Assembly (NCBI RefSeq): GCF_051622035.1 | Contig: NC_135356.1 | Span: 434,001 to 498,000 of the forward strand | DNA: 64,000 bases | Reading direction: 5' to 3' | Source of the DNA: Arctopsyche grandis | Taxonomy: Eukaryota; Arthropoda; Insecta; Trichoptera; Hydropsychidae | Shown here: piece after piece, positions 22,015 to 32,556 of the stretch | Layout: each line of letters begins with the position of its first letter | How positions within the stretch are numbered: the stretch's first letter is position 1 | Notes under the pieces: model-generated | Seen by the model: the letters and a program-made list of their open reading frames with translations, nothing else | Told to the model about the DNA's origin: nothing | The model's database searches: none | Translations under genes and position numbers: made by a program

Positions 22015-22330
22015 TTATAGACGGTCCCGGTGATTACTATTCAAATGTGAACCTGTCACAGGACAACTGGTCGCTCTAGATCGGTCACTCGTGATCATCC
22101 GTCACGCTAAAACTGGTCACGAGAAAACTAGTCACACGCTAAAACTGGTCACGAGAAAACTAATCACACGCTAAAACTGGTCACGAGAAAACTAATCACA
22201 CGCTAAAACTGGTCACGAGAAAACTAGTCACATGCTAAAACTGGTCACGAGAAAACTGGTCACACGCTAAAACTGGTCACGAGAAAACTGGTCACACCCA
22301 AAAAATTAAAATTGGTCACATAAACAAAAA
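22015..22330. repeat. GGTCAC tandem array, 32-bp unit
   Basis: The unit ACACGCTAAAACTGGTCACG plus AGAAAACTAGTC (32 bp) is repeated about seven times between 22095 and 22310 with few differences. It is entered by GGTGATTACTATTCAAATGT. Single or partial units occur in the palindromes at 10823, 36283, 31255, 42350 and 44870. Confidence 0.75.
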
Positions 22331-22680
22331 TATTCTCAAATACTTTTTATTTACGAAATTTTTATTATTATCGACTAGACATATGTATGTTCGAGCCAAA
22401 GGCCCTCGTGGCCGTTGTTTGTGGTCTTCGCGAGGAGTTCGCGGGTATCTGTCAGCCCATCTGACGTTCGCATCGCTCGCATCCGAGAAGGTTCGCATGG
22501 CAATCGCTTTTGCGTTTATTTCACTTTGACAGTTCGAATGTCAAATCAAAATTTAATCTTAATTCACCGCGGTAAATGTATCGCGGGGAGGTCTACGAAA
22601 ACACTGATTGTGTTAGTAAGAGGATCCTTTATTTATGTTCACTTGTTACAATAGTAATTATATGTAAAAAAGAAGGTCGT
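22331..22680. repeat. Inverted arm of the repeat at 21560-21900
   Basis: It reads as the reverse complement of the last part of the LTR-like repeat (GTTCGAGCCAAAGGCC, GAGGAGTTCGCGGG, AGAGGATCCTTTATTTATGT). Together with 21560-21900 it flanks the GGTCAC array, giving a foldback-like arrangement. The same arm and array are found together at 41995-42465. Confidence 0.55.
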
Positions 22681-22744
22681 TTTGTTTTCTCAGCTTCGGA
22701 GCCAATGGGACGTTGTTGTTGTTGAACGGCAATTTTTTTTATAT

Positions 22745-23189
22745 TTCATGTATTCAAGAATATGTTTATGTATAATGTGTTGAAAACATAATAAATCATT
22801 GTATTTACTGTGCATAAAAGGTTTTTTTTTTTAATTTTGTCCCTGTAATTTAGATTTAAGTATATATTTTAAAATTTATTTGAAAGTACATATATCATAC
22901 AATTATAATATAGTAGCCAATATTGTCGGTGCTCTCACAGGTATTTTTTTTTTTTATGTATTTGAACCGCTCCATAAGATACATTTCATGTTAAAGTTAA
23001 ATTATGATACAATAAAGTGTCCTATAAAGAACTTCAACGTGTAATATGTAAAAAAAAAATTCTTAAAATAATAATAAAATCAGTTTAAAATCATTATTTT
23101 ATATTTTTATTATAAAATATTGTACACATATAAAAAAAAATATAATTTTTTATTTTTGTTTTATTGTAAAATAATAAAAAGCATTTAAA
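22745..23189. other. Dispersed repeat copy and AT-rich spacer
   Basis: 22745-22860 is an inverted copy of the ~110-bp dispersed repeat. The remainder is very AT-rich with T- and A-runs; no gene is seen. Confidence 0.5.
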
Positions 23190-23765
23190 AATCAAACCGG
23201 ATGTCGGATGTCGGTGATTTTTCAAAGGGTTTTTTTTCTTTCGTCGAAATAAAATTAATAATCACACATTATCCGATAAATTTTACCTCTGAAATGATTT
23301 AATTACTTGATTTATTTCGACGAGAGAAATAATTGAAGAATAAAAAAATCCGTTTGATGTGACCGACAACACCCCGGGTTAGCTTCCATCGTTGGATCAC
23401 CCATACTAATACATGATATATTCTCAGTAATTGCGCATTACGGGGAAGTAAAAATAATAATTCTTTGATTTTTTTTCGATCTTAGTGCGTATCTTCGTAA
23501 GTCAAAACATCTTCGACAAACAAAAATCGAGGATTACCTGTATGTGATTGTTGATGATCTAATTTTAGGTCAATCTCGAAAATTTATTTAAATTGTGCAT
23601 GTTCTGTTTTAACTTTCAATATTTAATTTTAATTTTACTTGAATTTAATTTTAATATAATAATAATAGTTTTAATTTTTAAATTAAATTTTTATTTCGAT
23701 ATTTTGTACGCTAGTGGTTTTAAAAGTTGGCCTGTGGGCCGTTCGTTGGCTTGGTGCGTACGCAC
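23190..23765 (-). mobile_element. Harbinger-like MITE, copy lacking one end
   Basis: The right end reads TTGGCTTGGTGCGTACGCAC then CA, followed by TTA. The body (GTGACCGACAACACCCCGGG; TTTCGACGAGAGAAATAATT) is the reverse complement of the complete element at 45677-46364. The opposite terminus is not visible. It stands just upstream of zinc-finger gene B; gene C has the same upstream sequence (TTACCTCAACTTCTTTGG) without the MITE. Confidence 0.7.
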
Positions 23766-23900
23766 CATTACCTCAACTTCTTTGGTACGAGTTGTCAGTA
23801 TGCAGTTTCCCAGTTACCTGTAAGTTGGTATAACTAGTACCAAAATGTAGACAACAAATGTCTAAATTTGCTGTTGCTGTCAGAGTTAAATGCAAGGACG

Positions 23901-25387
23901 ATGGAGTGCAGGCTTTGTCTTGGACCAGCTCCTGCCGAGTCTTCCGTCTCCATATTCAGCGATCCTCATCCAGAGCGTCTGGAGCAACGCATTCGGACCT
24001 GCTGTCAAATTTATGTCGGTTGCTGATTACAGGTTACAATAATTGTGAACCCCGTTGGTTAATTCTTATCTTAATCCTACTTTTGCACCTGCAGGTTAAA
24101 AGAGACGACGGGTTGCCGGACACGGTGTGTCTTTCGTGCAAGTCTAATCTGGAATTGTTAATCAGCTTTCGAGAGGCTTGTTTTCGAAGCAACGAAACGT
24201 CTCAACTGAGGTTAGATGATGGTTCGAAGATCAAGACTGAAGAAGTTTTGTTGGAAGATGTCATATGGGACGATGAGCCTTCACTACCGACAATTCACCA
24301 AGAGAATAATGAAATTTGTTCAAAACTATTTCGTAATACTTGCCTCGAGGCACATAAAAAATTGCATACTGGGGTACAACCATTCAAATGTGACACTTGT
24401 TTAAAATCATTTATTCATAAAGATCAACTTGTGTTACATTTAAAATCTCACACGGGGGAAAAGCCCTACAAGTGTGAAATTTGTTTAAAATCATATTCTA
24501 AAAAATCTAGCCTTGTGACACATGCAAAACAGCATACTGGGATAAAACCACACAAATGCGAAATTTGTTTAAAAACATTTTTTCGTAAATCTAGCCTTGG
24601 ATCACACAAAATATTGCATACTGGGATAAAAAAACTACACAAATGTGAAATTTGTTTAAAATCATTTTCTCGTAAATCTAGCCTCAGGTCACATAAAATG
24701 TTGCATACTGGAATTAAACCACACAAATGTGAAATTTGTTTAAAATCATTTGTTCAAAAATCTAGACTTGTGATACATTTAAGATCTCACATGGGAGAAA
24801 AGCCTTACAAGTGTGAAATTTGTCTAAAATCATTTACTCAACAATCTAACCTTGGAAGACATAACAAATTGCATACTGGGATAAAATCATACAAATGTGA
24901 CATTTGTTTAAAATCATTTATTCAAAAAATTGAACTTGTGTTACATTTAAGATCTCACACAGGGGAAAAGCCTTACAAGTGTGAAATCTGTTTGAAATCA
25001 TTTTCTCGTCAATCAAACCTCAGGTCACATAAAATATTGCATACTGGGATTAAACCACACAAATGTGAAATTTGTTTAAAATCATTTGTCCAAAAATCTA
25101 GACTTGTGATACATTTAAGATCTCACATGAGAGAAAAACCTTACAAGTGTGACATCTGTTTTAAATCATTTACTCAACAATCTAACCTTGAAAGACACAA
25201 CAGATTGCATACTGGGATAAAATCATACAAATGTGACATTTGTTTAAAATCATTTATTCAAAAAATTGAACTTGTGTTACATTTAAGATCTCACACAGGG
25301 GAAAAGCCTTACAAGTGTGAAATTTGTCTAAAATCATTTTCTCGAAAATCTGGCCTTGGGTCACATAAAAATTGCATGCTGAGATAA
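23901..25387 (+). CDS. ZAD-C2H2 zinc-finger protein B, about 12 fingers, 3' end broken
   Basis: Exons 23901-24014 and 24095-25387 around an 80-nt intron (donor TAT|GTCGGT, acceptor CTGCAG|GTTAAA). Start at ATG-GAG-TGC as in gene A; an upstream ATG at 23858 is in another frame. ZAD Cys pairs are CRLCLG and VCLSCK. After the acidic linker and one degenerate finger come 11 good C2H2 fingers and a twelfth whose final His region is lost by a one-base deletion (SHKNCMLR, stop). One linker has an extra residue (IKKLHKC). A four-finger block (VQKSRL, TQQSNL, IQKIEL, SR) is repeated, about 336 bp per copy. Finger sequence continues out of frame until a hAT element at 25418, and a finger stub resumes at 26507. 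Probably a recently damaged regulator gene; it may still be expressed as a shorter protein. Confidence 0.75.
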
Positions 25388-25417
25388 AACCACACAAATG
25401 TGAAATTTGTATATAAT

Positions 25418-26498
25418 CAGGGTTGTAGAATAGCCGGTACGCGCCGGGTCGGCGTCCAGCTACATTTTAGGGCGCGATTACACAGCGAGGGATGCGGTAT
25501 GCTGTACGTGGGATATTTTTTTTAGATAGTTTTAAACATACAATAAAAATATTTCGTATATGCGGTATCGTGCGGTATATATGTACATGGGATCGTTTAT
25601 TCATTGGAGCGGTCTCGTTGAAATTCTATAGAATTGTTTAGACTAACTTGACGGTGATATATACCAATTCGATCCTTCGGATGGAGCTTGACATTCTTCA
25701 CGTGCAAAAATGCATATCTGTTACCAAAAAAACTCAATTGTCATCTAAAAATAGATAAGTAAAATAGATAAATATACTAGATAACTAGAAACGGAATACT
25801 TTTCCGTGTCTACTTATCTAGTATAATATTGGATACACCGTTATCGATCACTGTAATGTAAAAATAGTTTTTCTTAAATAAAAATGGCTTCAAAGCGAAA
25901 GCTATGTTCGATACAAAATTTTATTGCTGAATGAAGTACATATATTAAATGAATCTGAAAACAGTGTTGCGTCTTTAAAATCAAATGAAGAAAATAACAT
26001 CAATTTAGAATCTAGTAGTATAAATATAATAAATGATAGTAGTGATAGTGATGCGATATGTGTGTCTTCCTGGCCAGATGTTTGGAGTACGGAGATGTGG
26101 GAGGAAAAAAAACGGAAATATCCCTGGTTAATATGTAAGTCTAATAATATTGGATGTTATATTTGTTGTAATGTAAATTATAGTAAATTCGAAAGAGCAG
26201 CCTTTTGAAAAGTTTTTAGATATTATAAATGACTCGGAAATTGAATCAACCAGTAAAGTTTTAGAACTGCATATTTTATAGCTAAACATGATAGACCATA
26301 TTCTGATTGTTTTGATCTATTACTTTCACAAGAATGAAATGGATTGGAAATTAGCCATAGTTTGCATGCAACAAATATAATTGATCATGTCAGTCAAAAA
26401 AAGAAATCTCGGGTATGCGAAAAAATTATAGAATTGAATTGAAAAAAATTGTGCAAAATCGAGCGTACCGGCACCTCAAAATTTAGCGTGACACCACT
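25418..26498 (+). mobile_element. hAT transposon inserted in the finger array of gene B
   Basis: An 8-bp target duplication (ATATAATC, 25411-25418 and 26499-26506) flanks the element. Left end AGGGTTGTAGAATAGCCGGT; right end in complement AGTGGTGTCACGC, both with a GCCGGTACGC block further in. The frame 25924-26208 encodes a BED-like zinc-finger start: WEEKKRKYPWLICKSNNIGC then YICC, with an upstream acidic region. After a frame change come LAKHDRPYSDCFDLL and HATNIIDHVSQKKK-like blocks of KIAA1586/ZNF862-type hAT transposases. The catalytic half is missing. It is an internally deleted, dead copy. Confidence 0.8.
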
Positions 26499-26506
26499 AT
26501 ATAATC

Positions 26507-26563
26507 ATTCAGACATAAATATAAACTTGTGTTACATTTAAGATCCCACACGGGGGAAAAGCA
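26507..26563 (+). pseudogene. Detached finger fragment of gene B
   Basis: AAACTTGTGTTACATTTAAG then ATCCCACACGGGGGAAAAGC encodes the second half of a finger and a TGEK linker, continuing the array interrupted by the hAT insertion. It ends abruptly at unrelated sequence. Confidence 0.75.
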
Positions 26564-26639
26564 GTGATGTGCTGTAAAAATTCTATCAACCGACTTGCAC
26601 CTTGGCAAACACCCTCTCACCCCCATTTTTATACAATTT

Positions 26640-27115
26640 TGTTCTCAAATTGTAAATAAAAAATTTCATACATTACAAAAAAAAAGTTATTTTTATTTTT
26701 ATCATACATTACAAAATTATTTGTTTACCTTAAATAAATTATACATTACGTAAATTCATTCCATATAGTATTTTGATTGTCATTCGAAACTTTAACTGTG
26801 ACTGGTCTTATTCGTCTATCACAGTGATGGAGAACCTATGAAAATTAAAATAAAAAATACCATTGACGTTGAAGTGAAGTGTACTGGTCTTGACATTTTT
26901 AAATAATTTAAAAATACATTTAAAGAAATGGATATCTACTTACAGAACATTGTTTCTGTGATGACGGTGCTCCCAATATGGTGGGATAAATTATTGGTTT
27001 TATTCAGCAGCTTCAGCAAACTATTAGACATTCTCTGATTGAATTTCATTTTATAATACATCAGCTAGTTCTATGTGCGAAGCAAGGTTTAAAATATTTT
27101 CCTATGTAATGCCAG
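26640..27115 (-). repeat. Copy of the 17.08-17.60 kb block
   Basis: It matches 17080-17600, including the exon-like MKFNQRMSNSLLKLLNKTNN stretch and its GTAAGT donor, but lacks the palindromes and about 60 bp next to them. It may be an older duplication or a repeated element of unknown type. Confidence 0.6.
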
Positions 27116-27913
27116 TTGTCTATGTAAAAACAGTCATCAACTTTATAAATGCAAAAACTTTATAAAATAGCAAATTATAATATTATCAAAATAAGTCATC
27201 AACTTTATAAAATAGCAAAACTTACCCATTTATACATGCTTAGTTCATGCTTACTTGTGTGATTATTTTATTTGTTATTAGTTTGTGAATGAATAGAGTT
27301 CGCAGATTAAACAAATTGTGTAATATTTAACTAGGTGAATGAAAATGAAAAAAACTACAAAATTTTATTTCTAGCATTTATTATATTCAACAGGTAAATA
27401 AAAATAATAATCTGTAATAACATATATAGAACATTTGTTATAAACACAATTCATATTTTATTGAATTATCGAATAAAATAATAACAAATGAATCCAGCAA
27501 GTTGAAAAAAAAACAGTTAAATATCAGGAAAGTAATCATAATAATAAAATATATCAGTGTAAAAAAGGAAAAATTGGAAAATGCAAACCTTATTCATATA
27601 AACATACATATTCTTTGTAATAAACACGATATATACTTTATTGAATTATCGAATAAAACAATAACAAATGAAACCAGCAAGTTGAAAATAAAACAGTTAG
27701 TTATTTGGAAATTAATCATATTATTATATTATACAATATATGTATCCATAAAAACACAAAAAATAAAATAAAACTTATAATTACACGTAAGCACTAAAAA
27801 TATACACACAAAAATTAAACCAAGAATCTAAAAATATACAATATGCACATACATTAAATTATTATTGCAAATTGGCTATTCGTCTTAAATATATTAACTT
27901 ATCTTCTTCTTCA
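27116..27913. other. AT-rich spacer with imperfect ~175-bp tandem repeat
   Basis: CAAATGAATCCAGCAAGTTG at ~27485 and CAAATGAAACCAGCAAGTTG at ~27663 mark two tandem copies of an AT-rich unit (AATAATAACAAATGA...AAACAGTTA). No gene is seen. Confidence 0.5.
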
Positions 27914-28557
27914 TCATAGGAACGTGCAACTTGAGCAAGTTGCTTTTCTTTTTTTTGGCTCTAACTGTCCCATTTTAAAAATGTGATATTTGTGCTTGTG
28001 GCATGAGATGTCTCTTTCTAGACCATTGAATAATACCCACACACTCGGATGGCTGCAATGAAAAATCGAGTTTAGGGCATTGTGAAAGCCTTCACAACAA
28101 ATTTTGGGTTGATTTTCCAACGCAGCCTGGTACCGGTTCCACAAATTTATTGTAAATATAGCTGCCCTCCCAGCTGGTCCTACATATATATGTGGAGTAA
28201 ACATAATTCAGTATTTCATTGAGTTTTTCTTTTGTTCCAAACGAAACGAATACTGCCCTGACTTGGTCGCTTGGTACGCAAGCCAAGGCAGCCAACGATT
28301 TTAATTTGAGTTTTATATTGATGTCGGATTCGTATTCATTCCTCAATCCCACGCTGTGTATTTTTTTCAAAACGCTCTGGCATAGATGGAAGTGACACCC
28401 CTTTACTTCAGAATTTTCAAAAGCACTTTGAGCCGCATTCATGCACGCATTTTCAAAATCTACCAATATTTCTTTTGGCGCTAGATTTGGAAGCAGCTGA
28501 ATATTCAATACCCTGTAATTCATTTCATTGCATTCTTTCAATACAAACATTTTCATT
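27914..28557 (-). mobile_element. MULE transposase relic
   Basis: Frame 28092-28556 contains LVDFENACMNAAQSAFENSE then VKGCHFHLCQSVLKKIHSVG and LAALACVPSDQVRAVFVSF. This is the MULE transposase domain (DFE..a..A....F....v.GC.FH..Q...KKI...GL). The adjoining frame 27914-28204 continues with NLWNRYQAA, CCEGFHNALNSIFHCSHPSV and WVLF, the following EGFHN block. A frame change lies between them near 28150. No FLYWCH or SWIM finger or termini were found. The upstream end abuts the LTR-like repeat near 28500. Confidence 0.75.
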
Positions 28558-29312
28558 GAACATCTGAATTATTGTTTTATTCTAAATCGGCTATTCAGTA
28601 CATAAGTAAGTATATGAAATGAAAACATACATATGTATGTACTTAAATGTTTCTTAAATCTGTCTGTAACGCGATAGATTTAATAACGACAAGGATTTCT
28701 ATAATACATACAAATGATCGGTATTAGTTTGTCTGTTTATGACTTTCCATCGCAAAGTCAACATTTAAATAAAACGTTATTCCGAATCAAAGTCAGTGAT
28801 CTCATATAAATATTTCACAACAATAGCCAAGTCTTACGATGGCATAATCATCGCTCTTGTACAAACACGCAGAACTAATCTCTGGCAACGTCTCATTCGA
28901 CTATTCCAGAAGAAATAATTCAGCGCTCCGAAGAAGAGACACGAGCTTCTTCGAACATACAATTACTATTGAAGTGATCTAAACTGAACATAAATAAAGG
29001 ATCCTCTTAGTGTTAGACCTTAGACCTTCCCGCGGTACATTTACCGAAATGAACGCAAATGCGATTGCCAAGTAGAATGTAGAAGATTCCACTTCTATGA
29101 TTGCCAACCTTCTCTAGAGGCTAGAGAGCGTCTCTGGCGTCGCTGACTCTGACTCTGATGAGTGATGAGTGATTAGTGATTAGTGATGAGTGATGAGATG
29201 CCCGCGAACTCCTCGACCTCAACCACGAGGGCTTTTGGCTCGAAAACCTATAATGTATAATCTCATTATATATAACAACTTGTATGTCGGTATCAACATG
29301 CGAAGCTCATAT
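28500..29312 (+). mobile_element. LTR-like dispersed repeat (fossil), copy 2
   Basis: Same block as 21095-21990 with small deletions; it contains AACATAAATAAAGGATCCTC and GACCTTCCCGCGG. It runs to TATGTCTAGTC, where a hAT element is inserted, and resumes after that element at 31003 (GATAATAATACAAATTTTG). Broken, no coding part. Confidence 0.4.
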
Positions 29313-30303
29313 GTCTAGTCCAGTGGTTCTTAGCCTGAGTTCAATCGAGCCCCAGGGGTTCAGGGTAATTGGACTATTCGTCACATTGGGGTGGTCACAA
29401 AGACAATTTTTGCCATGAAAATCGCGAATACACAATATTTGGCACTCAAGTTCTCGTTACTATGATAGTTATCGTTAGTATGATGGACTTTTCGGCTGCC
29501 AGATGTTCCGTTATAGAGATTTTAGTGACTTTGTGACCAGTAATCACCGAACCGGGGTTCAGTGAGTCAGTCTCAGGGGTTCGGCGGAATTTCAGCAGAG
29601 CCAGGTTCAACAGCAACTCTTCAGAACAACAACGCTCTCAAAATTTTTGGTGTCAACAAATGGCAACGTACTCTGTTATTGCTAAGAAATCTCTGGATGT
29701 TTTGATACCGTTTGTTACTAAATATCTTTGCGAGCAATCCTTTTCGAGGATGCTGGACATAAAAACGAAGAAAAGGAACAGACTTTGTTGCGAAAATGAC
29801 ACAAGAGTGGCACTTGCCAAGGTGAAGCCGTGCATTTCTGAACTGGTCGCTGAAAGGCAACAGCAGAAGCCACACTGAGTAAATATTCATTATTATGTTT
29901 TCGTTTTTGTGTGAAAATCATGTTTTAATGGTTTTGTTCTTTGAACACAGTGATGTTGATGCACGGTTCATTTTGTGCACCAATAAAATATGGGTCTACC
30001 TCACGGGACCGAAAGTGAAAAGGTCGAAAAAGCAAATATCGGAAGGCAAAGATCGTAAATCGAAAGATCTTAAGTCGAAAGATCAAAAAAAAAAAGGGTG
30101 CATGGTAAACGGTACTATGTATATATAATATATATATGAGTGGCATGCGGTGAAATTATCTCTCTTTATGTCATACAGCCTTGTTTAATGTGCGCGCGCA
30201 GGATTCGGGAGGAAAAGCCTGTTCCTCTTGTTCCTGTTGTATCCTGCTCGCGCGAATAAGTGAAGATGTACGACGGGGGGAGAGAGAGTTTTATCGCACG
30301 CCA

Positions 30304-30307
<4 letters not shown>

Positions 30308-30370
<63 letters not shown>
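30308..30370. repeat. (TA)n microsatellite
   Basis: About 30 uninterrupted TA units inside the hAT element. Confidence 0.95.
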
Positions 30371-30372
<2 letters not shown>

Positions 30373-30458
30373 GTTTTGAATTTGAAAAAAATCATATTTT
30401 ATTTTTCGAATTAAGAAGGGTTCAGTGAATGCGCATATGAAACTGATGGGGTTCAGTA

Positions 30459-30965
30459 TGTAGGCATATAGTACAACTGAAATGATCTCATCAGGTCACT
30501 GCGACACATATCCAGGAAAGTCATTAACGCATGGCACACGCTCGCCTCGTCAAAAGGTCGACACGTGTTTCTATACACGTGTCTGGGAAACAAAGAAAGA
30601 ACTCACTGAACCCATAAAAACCACGAACTACGTCCAGGCGTATGAACCCATAAAACCACGCTCGCAGCATAACTAGGGCAGCGCGAGTACCAAGAACAAA
30701 ATATGTGCACACGACACACTTCAACCCAAAACGTTTATAAAGCAACGCAGCAACCTCCACCGGCAGAGTGAGCCTCTGGAGTTCAAACAGATCACTTCTC
30801 CGAAGAAACCTCTTCGTACATACAATAACCATTGTACCAATTGAACGCAAATAAACGATCCTCTTTCAAACTACACAACACGTGTTTCGTTAGACCGGGA
30901 TACGGTCAACATACCTTCCCTGTCTTACACTGATGACCGCCGACTACTAAATTGGCGATCTTACA
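30459..30965 (+). mobile_element. Solo LTR (fossil) nested in the hAT element
   Basis: Begins TGTAGGCATATAG, ends GGCGATCTTACA, about 507 bp, flanked by the 4-bp duplication AGTA (30455-30458 and 30966-30969). It contains an AATAAA (GAACGCAAATAAACGATCC). Joining the flanks gives the expected hAT 3' end (GGGGTTCAGTA then CCTCCAATAAGG). No internal region remains, as after LTR-LTR recombination. Its U5 resembles the LTR-like repeats at 21095 and 28500. It is younger than the hAT copy that carries it. Confidence 0.75.
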
Positions 30966-31002
30966 AGTACCTCCAATAAGGTTAAGAACCACTGGTCTAG
31001 TC

Positions 31003-31396
31003 GATAATAATACAAATTTTGTAAATAAAAATTATTTGCTAATAATTTTTTTTGTGCGACCAGCATAGAAGTAGAATGCATAGAATCGCTCTCAGCCTCC
31101 AAAAATGTTGCTACAAAAACTCAGCGCGGCAGAGTTTGTTCATTGTTTGCTAAACTTCGTCTCTCTCTTCGATGGCTCGCTTTTAGACGATACTTTTGTT
31201 AACAATGACCATTCTATGCATGCTACTTCTATGGTGACCAGTTATCATACGACTAATTTTTAATTTTTGGGTGTGACCAGTTTTCTCGTGACTAATTTTA
31301 GAGTGTGACCAGTTTTAGTGTGAAGGGCGATCACGTGTGACCGATCTAGAGCGACCGGTTATCCTGTGACTGGTTTACATATGACTAGTAGTACGT
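31003..31396. repeat. Continuation of the interrupted repeat with GGTCAC units
   Basis: 31003-31060 continues the repeat split by the hAT element. 31250-31390 is a GGTCAC-family block (GTGACCAGTTTTCTCGTGAC; GTGACCGATCTAGAGCGACC) ending just upstream of gene C. Confidence 0.55.
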
Positions 31397-31529
31397 TTAC
31401 CTCAACTTCTTTGGTACGAGTTGTCAGTATGCAGTTTCCCAGTTACCTGTAAGTTGGTATAACTAGTACCAAAATGTAGACAACAAATGTCTAAATTTGC
31501 TGTTGCTGTCAGAGTTAAATGCAAGGACG

Positions 31530-32425
31530 ATGGAGTGCAGGCTTTGTCTTGGACCAGCTCCTGCCGAGTCTTCCGTCTCCATATTCAGCGATCCTCATCC
31601 AGAGCGTCTGGAGCAACGCATTCGGACCTGCTGTCAAATTTATGTCGGTTGCTGATTACAGGTTACAATTATTGTGAACCTCGTTGGTTAATTCTTCTCT
31701 TAATCCTACATTTTCACCTGCAGGTTAAAAGAGGCGACGAGTTGCCGGACACGTTGTGTCTTTCTTGTAAGACCAATCTGGAATCGTTGATCAGCTTTCG
31801 AAAGCCTTGTTTTCGAAGCAACGAAACGTCCCAACTGAGGTTAGATGATTGCTTGAACATCAAGACGGAAGAAGTTTTGTTGGAAGATGTCACATGGGAC
31901 GATGAGTCTTCACTACCGACAATTCACCAAGAGAATAATGAAATTTGTTCAAAGCCATTTCCCAGTGAATCAAAACTTGTTGTACATACTAAAGAAAAGC
32001 TGTTCAAATGTGAAATTTGCTTAAAATCATTTTCCCAAAAATCTACCCTCATATCACATAAAAAATTGCATACTGGGATACAACCATTCAAATGTGACAC
32101 TTGTTTAAAATCATTTATTCATAAATATCAACTTGTGTTACATTTAAAATCTCACACGGGGGAAAAGCCTTACAAGTGTGAAATTTGTCTAAAATCATTT
32201 ACTCAACAATCTAACCTTGGAAGACATAACAAATTGCATATTGGGATAAAATCATACAAATGTGACATTTGTTTAAAATCATTTATTCAAAAAATTGAAC
32301 TTGTGTTACATTTAAGATCTCACACAGGGGAAAAGCCTTACAAGTGTGAAATCTGTTTGAAATCATTTTCTCGTCAATCAAACCTCAGGTCACATAAAAT
32401 ATTTTATATAATCACATATATATAA
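31530..32425 (+). CDS. ZAD-C2H2 zinc-finger protein C, truncated by a LINE
   Basis: Exons 31530-31643 and 31724-32425 with an 80-nt intron; 271 residues. Upstream sequence and exon 1 are nearly identical to gene B, so B and C are young paralogs. ZAD Cys pairs: CRLCLG and LCLSCK. The linker matches gene A (TEEVLLEDVTWDDESS). One degenerate finger is followed by four complete C2H2 fingers and a fifth cut after SHK at about 32400, where LINE 3' sequence begins; a new stop lies at 32423-32425 (ending FYIITYI). It can still encode a ZAD plus four fingers, with a polyadenylation signal perhaps supplied by the LINE tail. Activity is unknown. Confidence 0.75.
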
Positions 32426-32556
32426 AAATCTGTAATTTGACTCGGATTTTACATATATATTATGCTATATTTACTATATGTTTTTTTATACATATCTATG
32501 TACATCCCGTTGTCTGTTGATTTTTCTATAAATAAAATAAAAATAAATAGCTTTTA
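32400..32556 (+). mobile_element. 5'-truncated LINE 3' end in gene C
   Basis: AAAAATCTGTAATTTGACTC to the AATAAAATAAAAATAAAT tail matches the 3' UTR of the LINE at 720-1775 (1635-1750). Only about 150 bp was inserted. The downstream flank is a different duplicated block, so the original target duplication cannot be seen. Confidence 0.75.

Larger units (their letters stand above)
29321..30994 (+). mobile_element. hAT transposon with perfect 8-bp target duplication
   Basis: Left terminus CAGTGGTTCTTAGCCTGAGT, right terminus GGTTAAGAACCACTG, and the 8-bp duplication GTCTAGTC at 29313-29320 and 30995-31002. The unoccupied site (CATATGTCTAGTCGATAATA) is present in the related repeat at about 42290. 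Inside, 29660-29878 encodes the transposase C-terminus, VTKYLCEQSFSRMLDIKTKK then RNRLCCENDTRVALAKVKP, typical of GTF2IRD2/ZBED-type hAT proteins. Most of the transposase is missing. Within it are an unrelated block (about 29990-30300), a TA microsatellite and a solo LTR. Confidence 0.9.

Noticed and set aside
22095-22310. CRISPR-like array
   Set aside because: The repeats are contiguous with no unique spacers, and the DNA is eukaryotic.
23858-23900. Upstream ATG (MSKFAVAV) as start of gene B (and the same in gene C)
   Set aside because: It reads exon 1 in a frame that lacks the CRLCLG ZAD motif and joins exon 2 only through the intron; the ATG at 23901 (31530 in C) gives the family's 38-codon exon.
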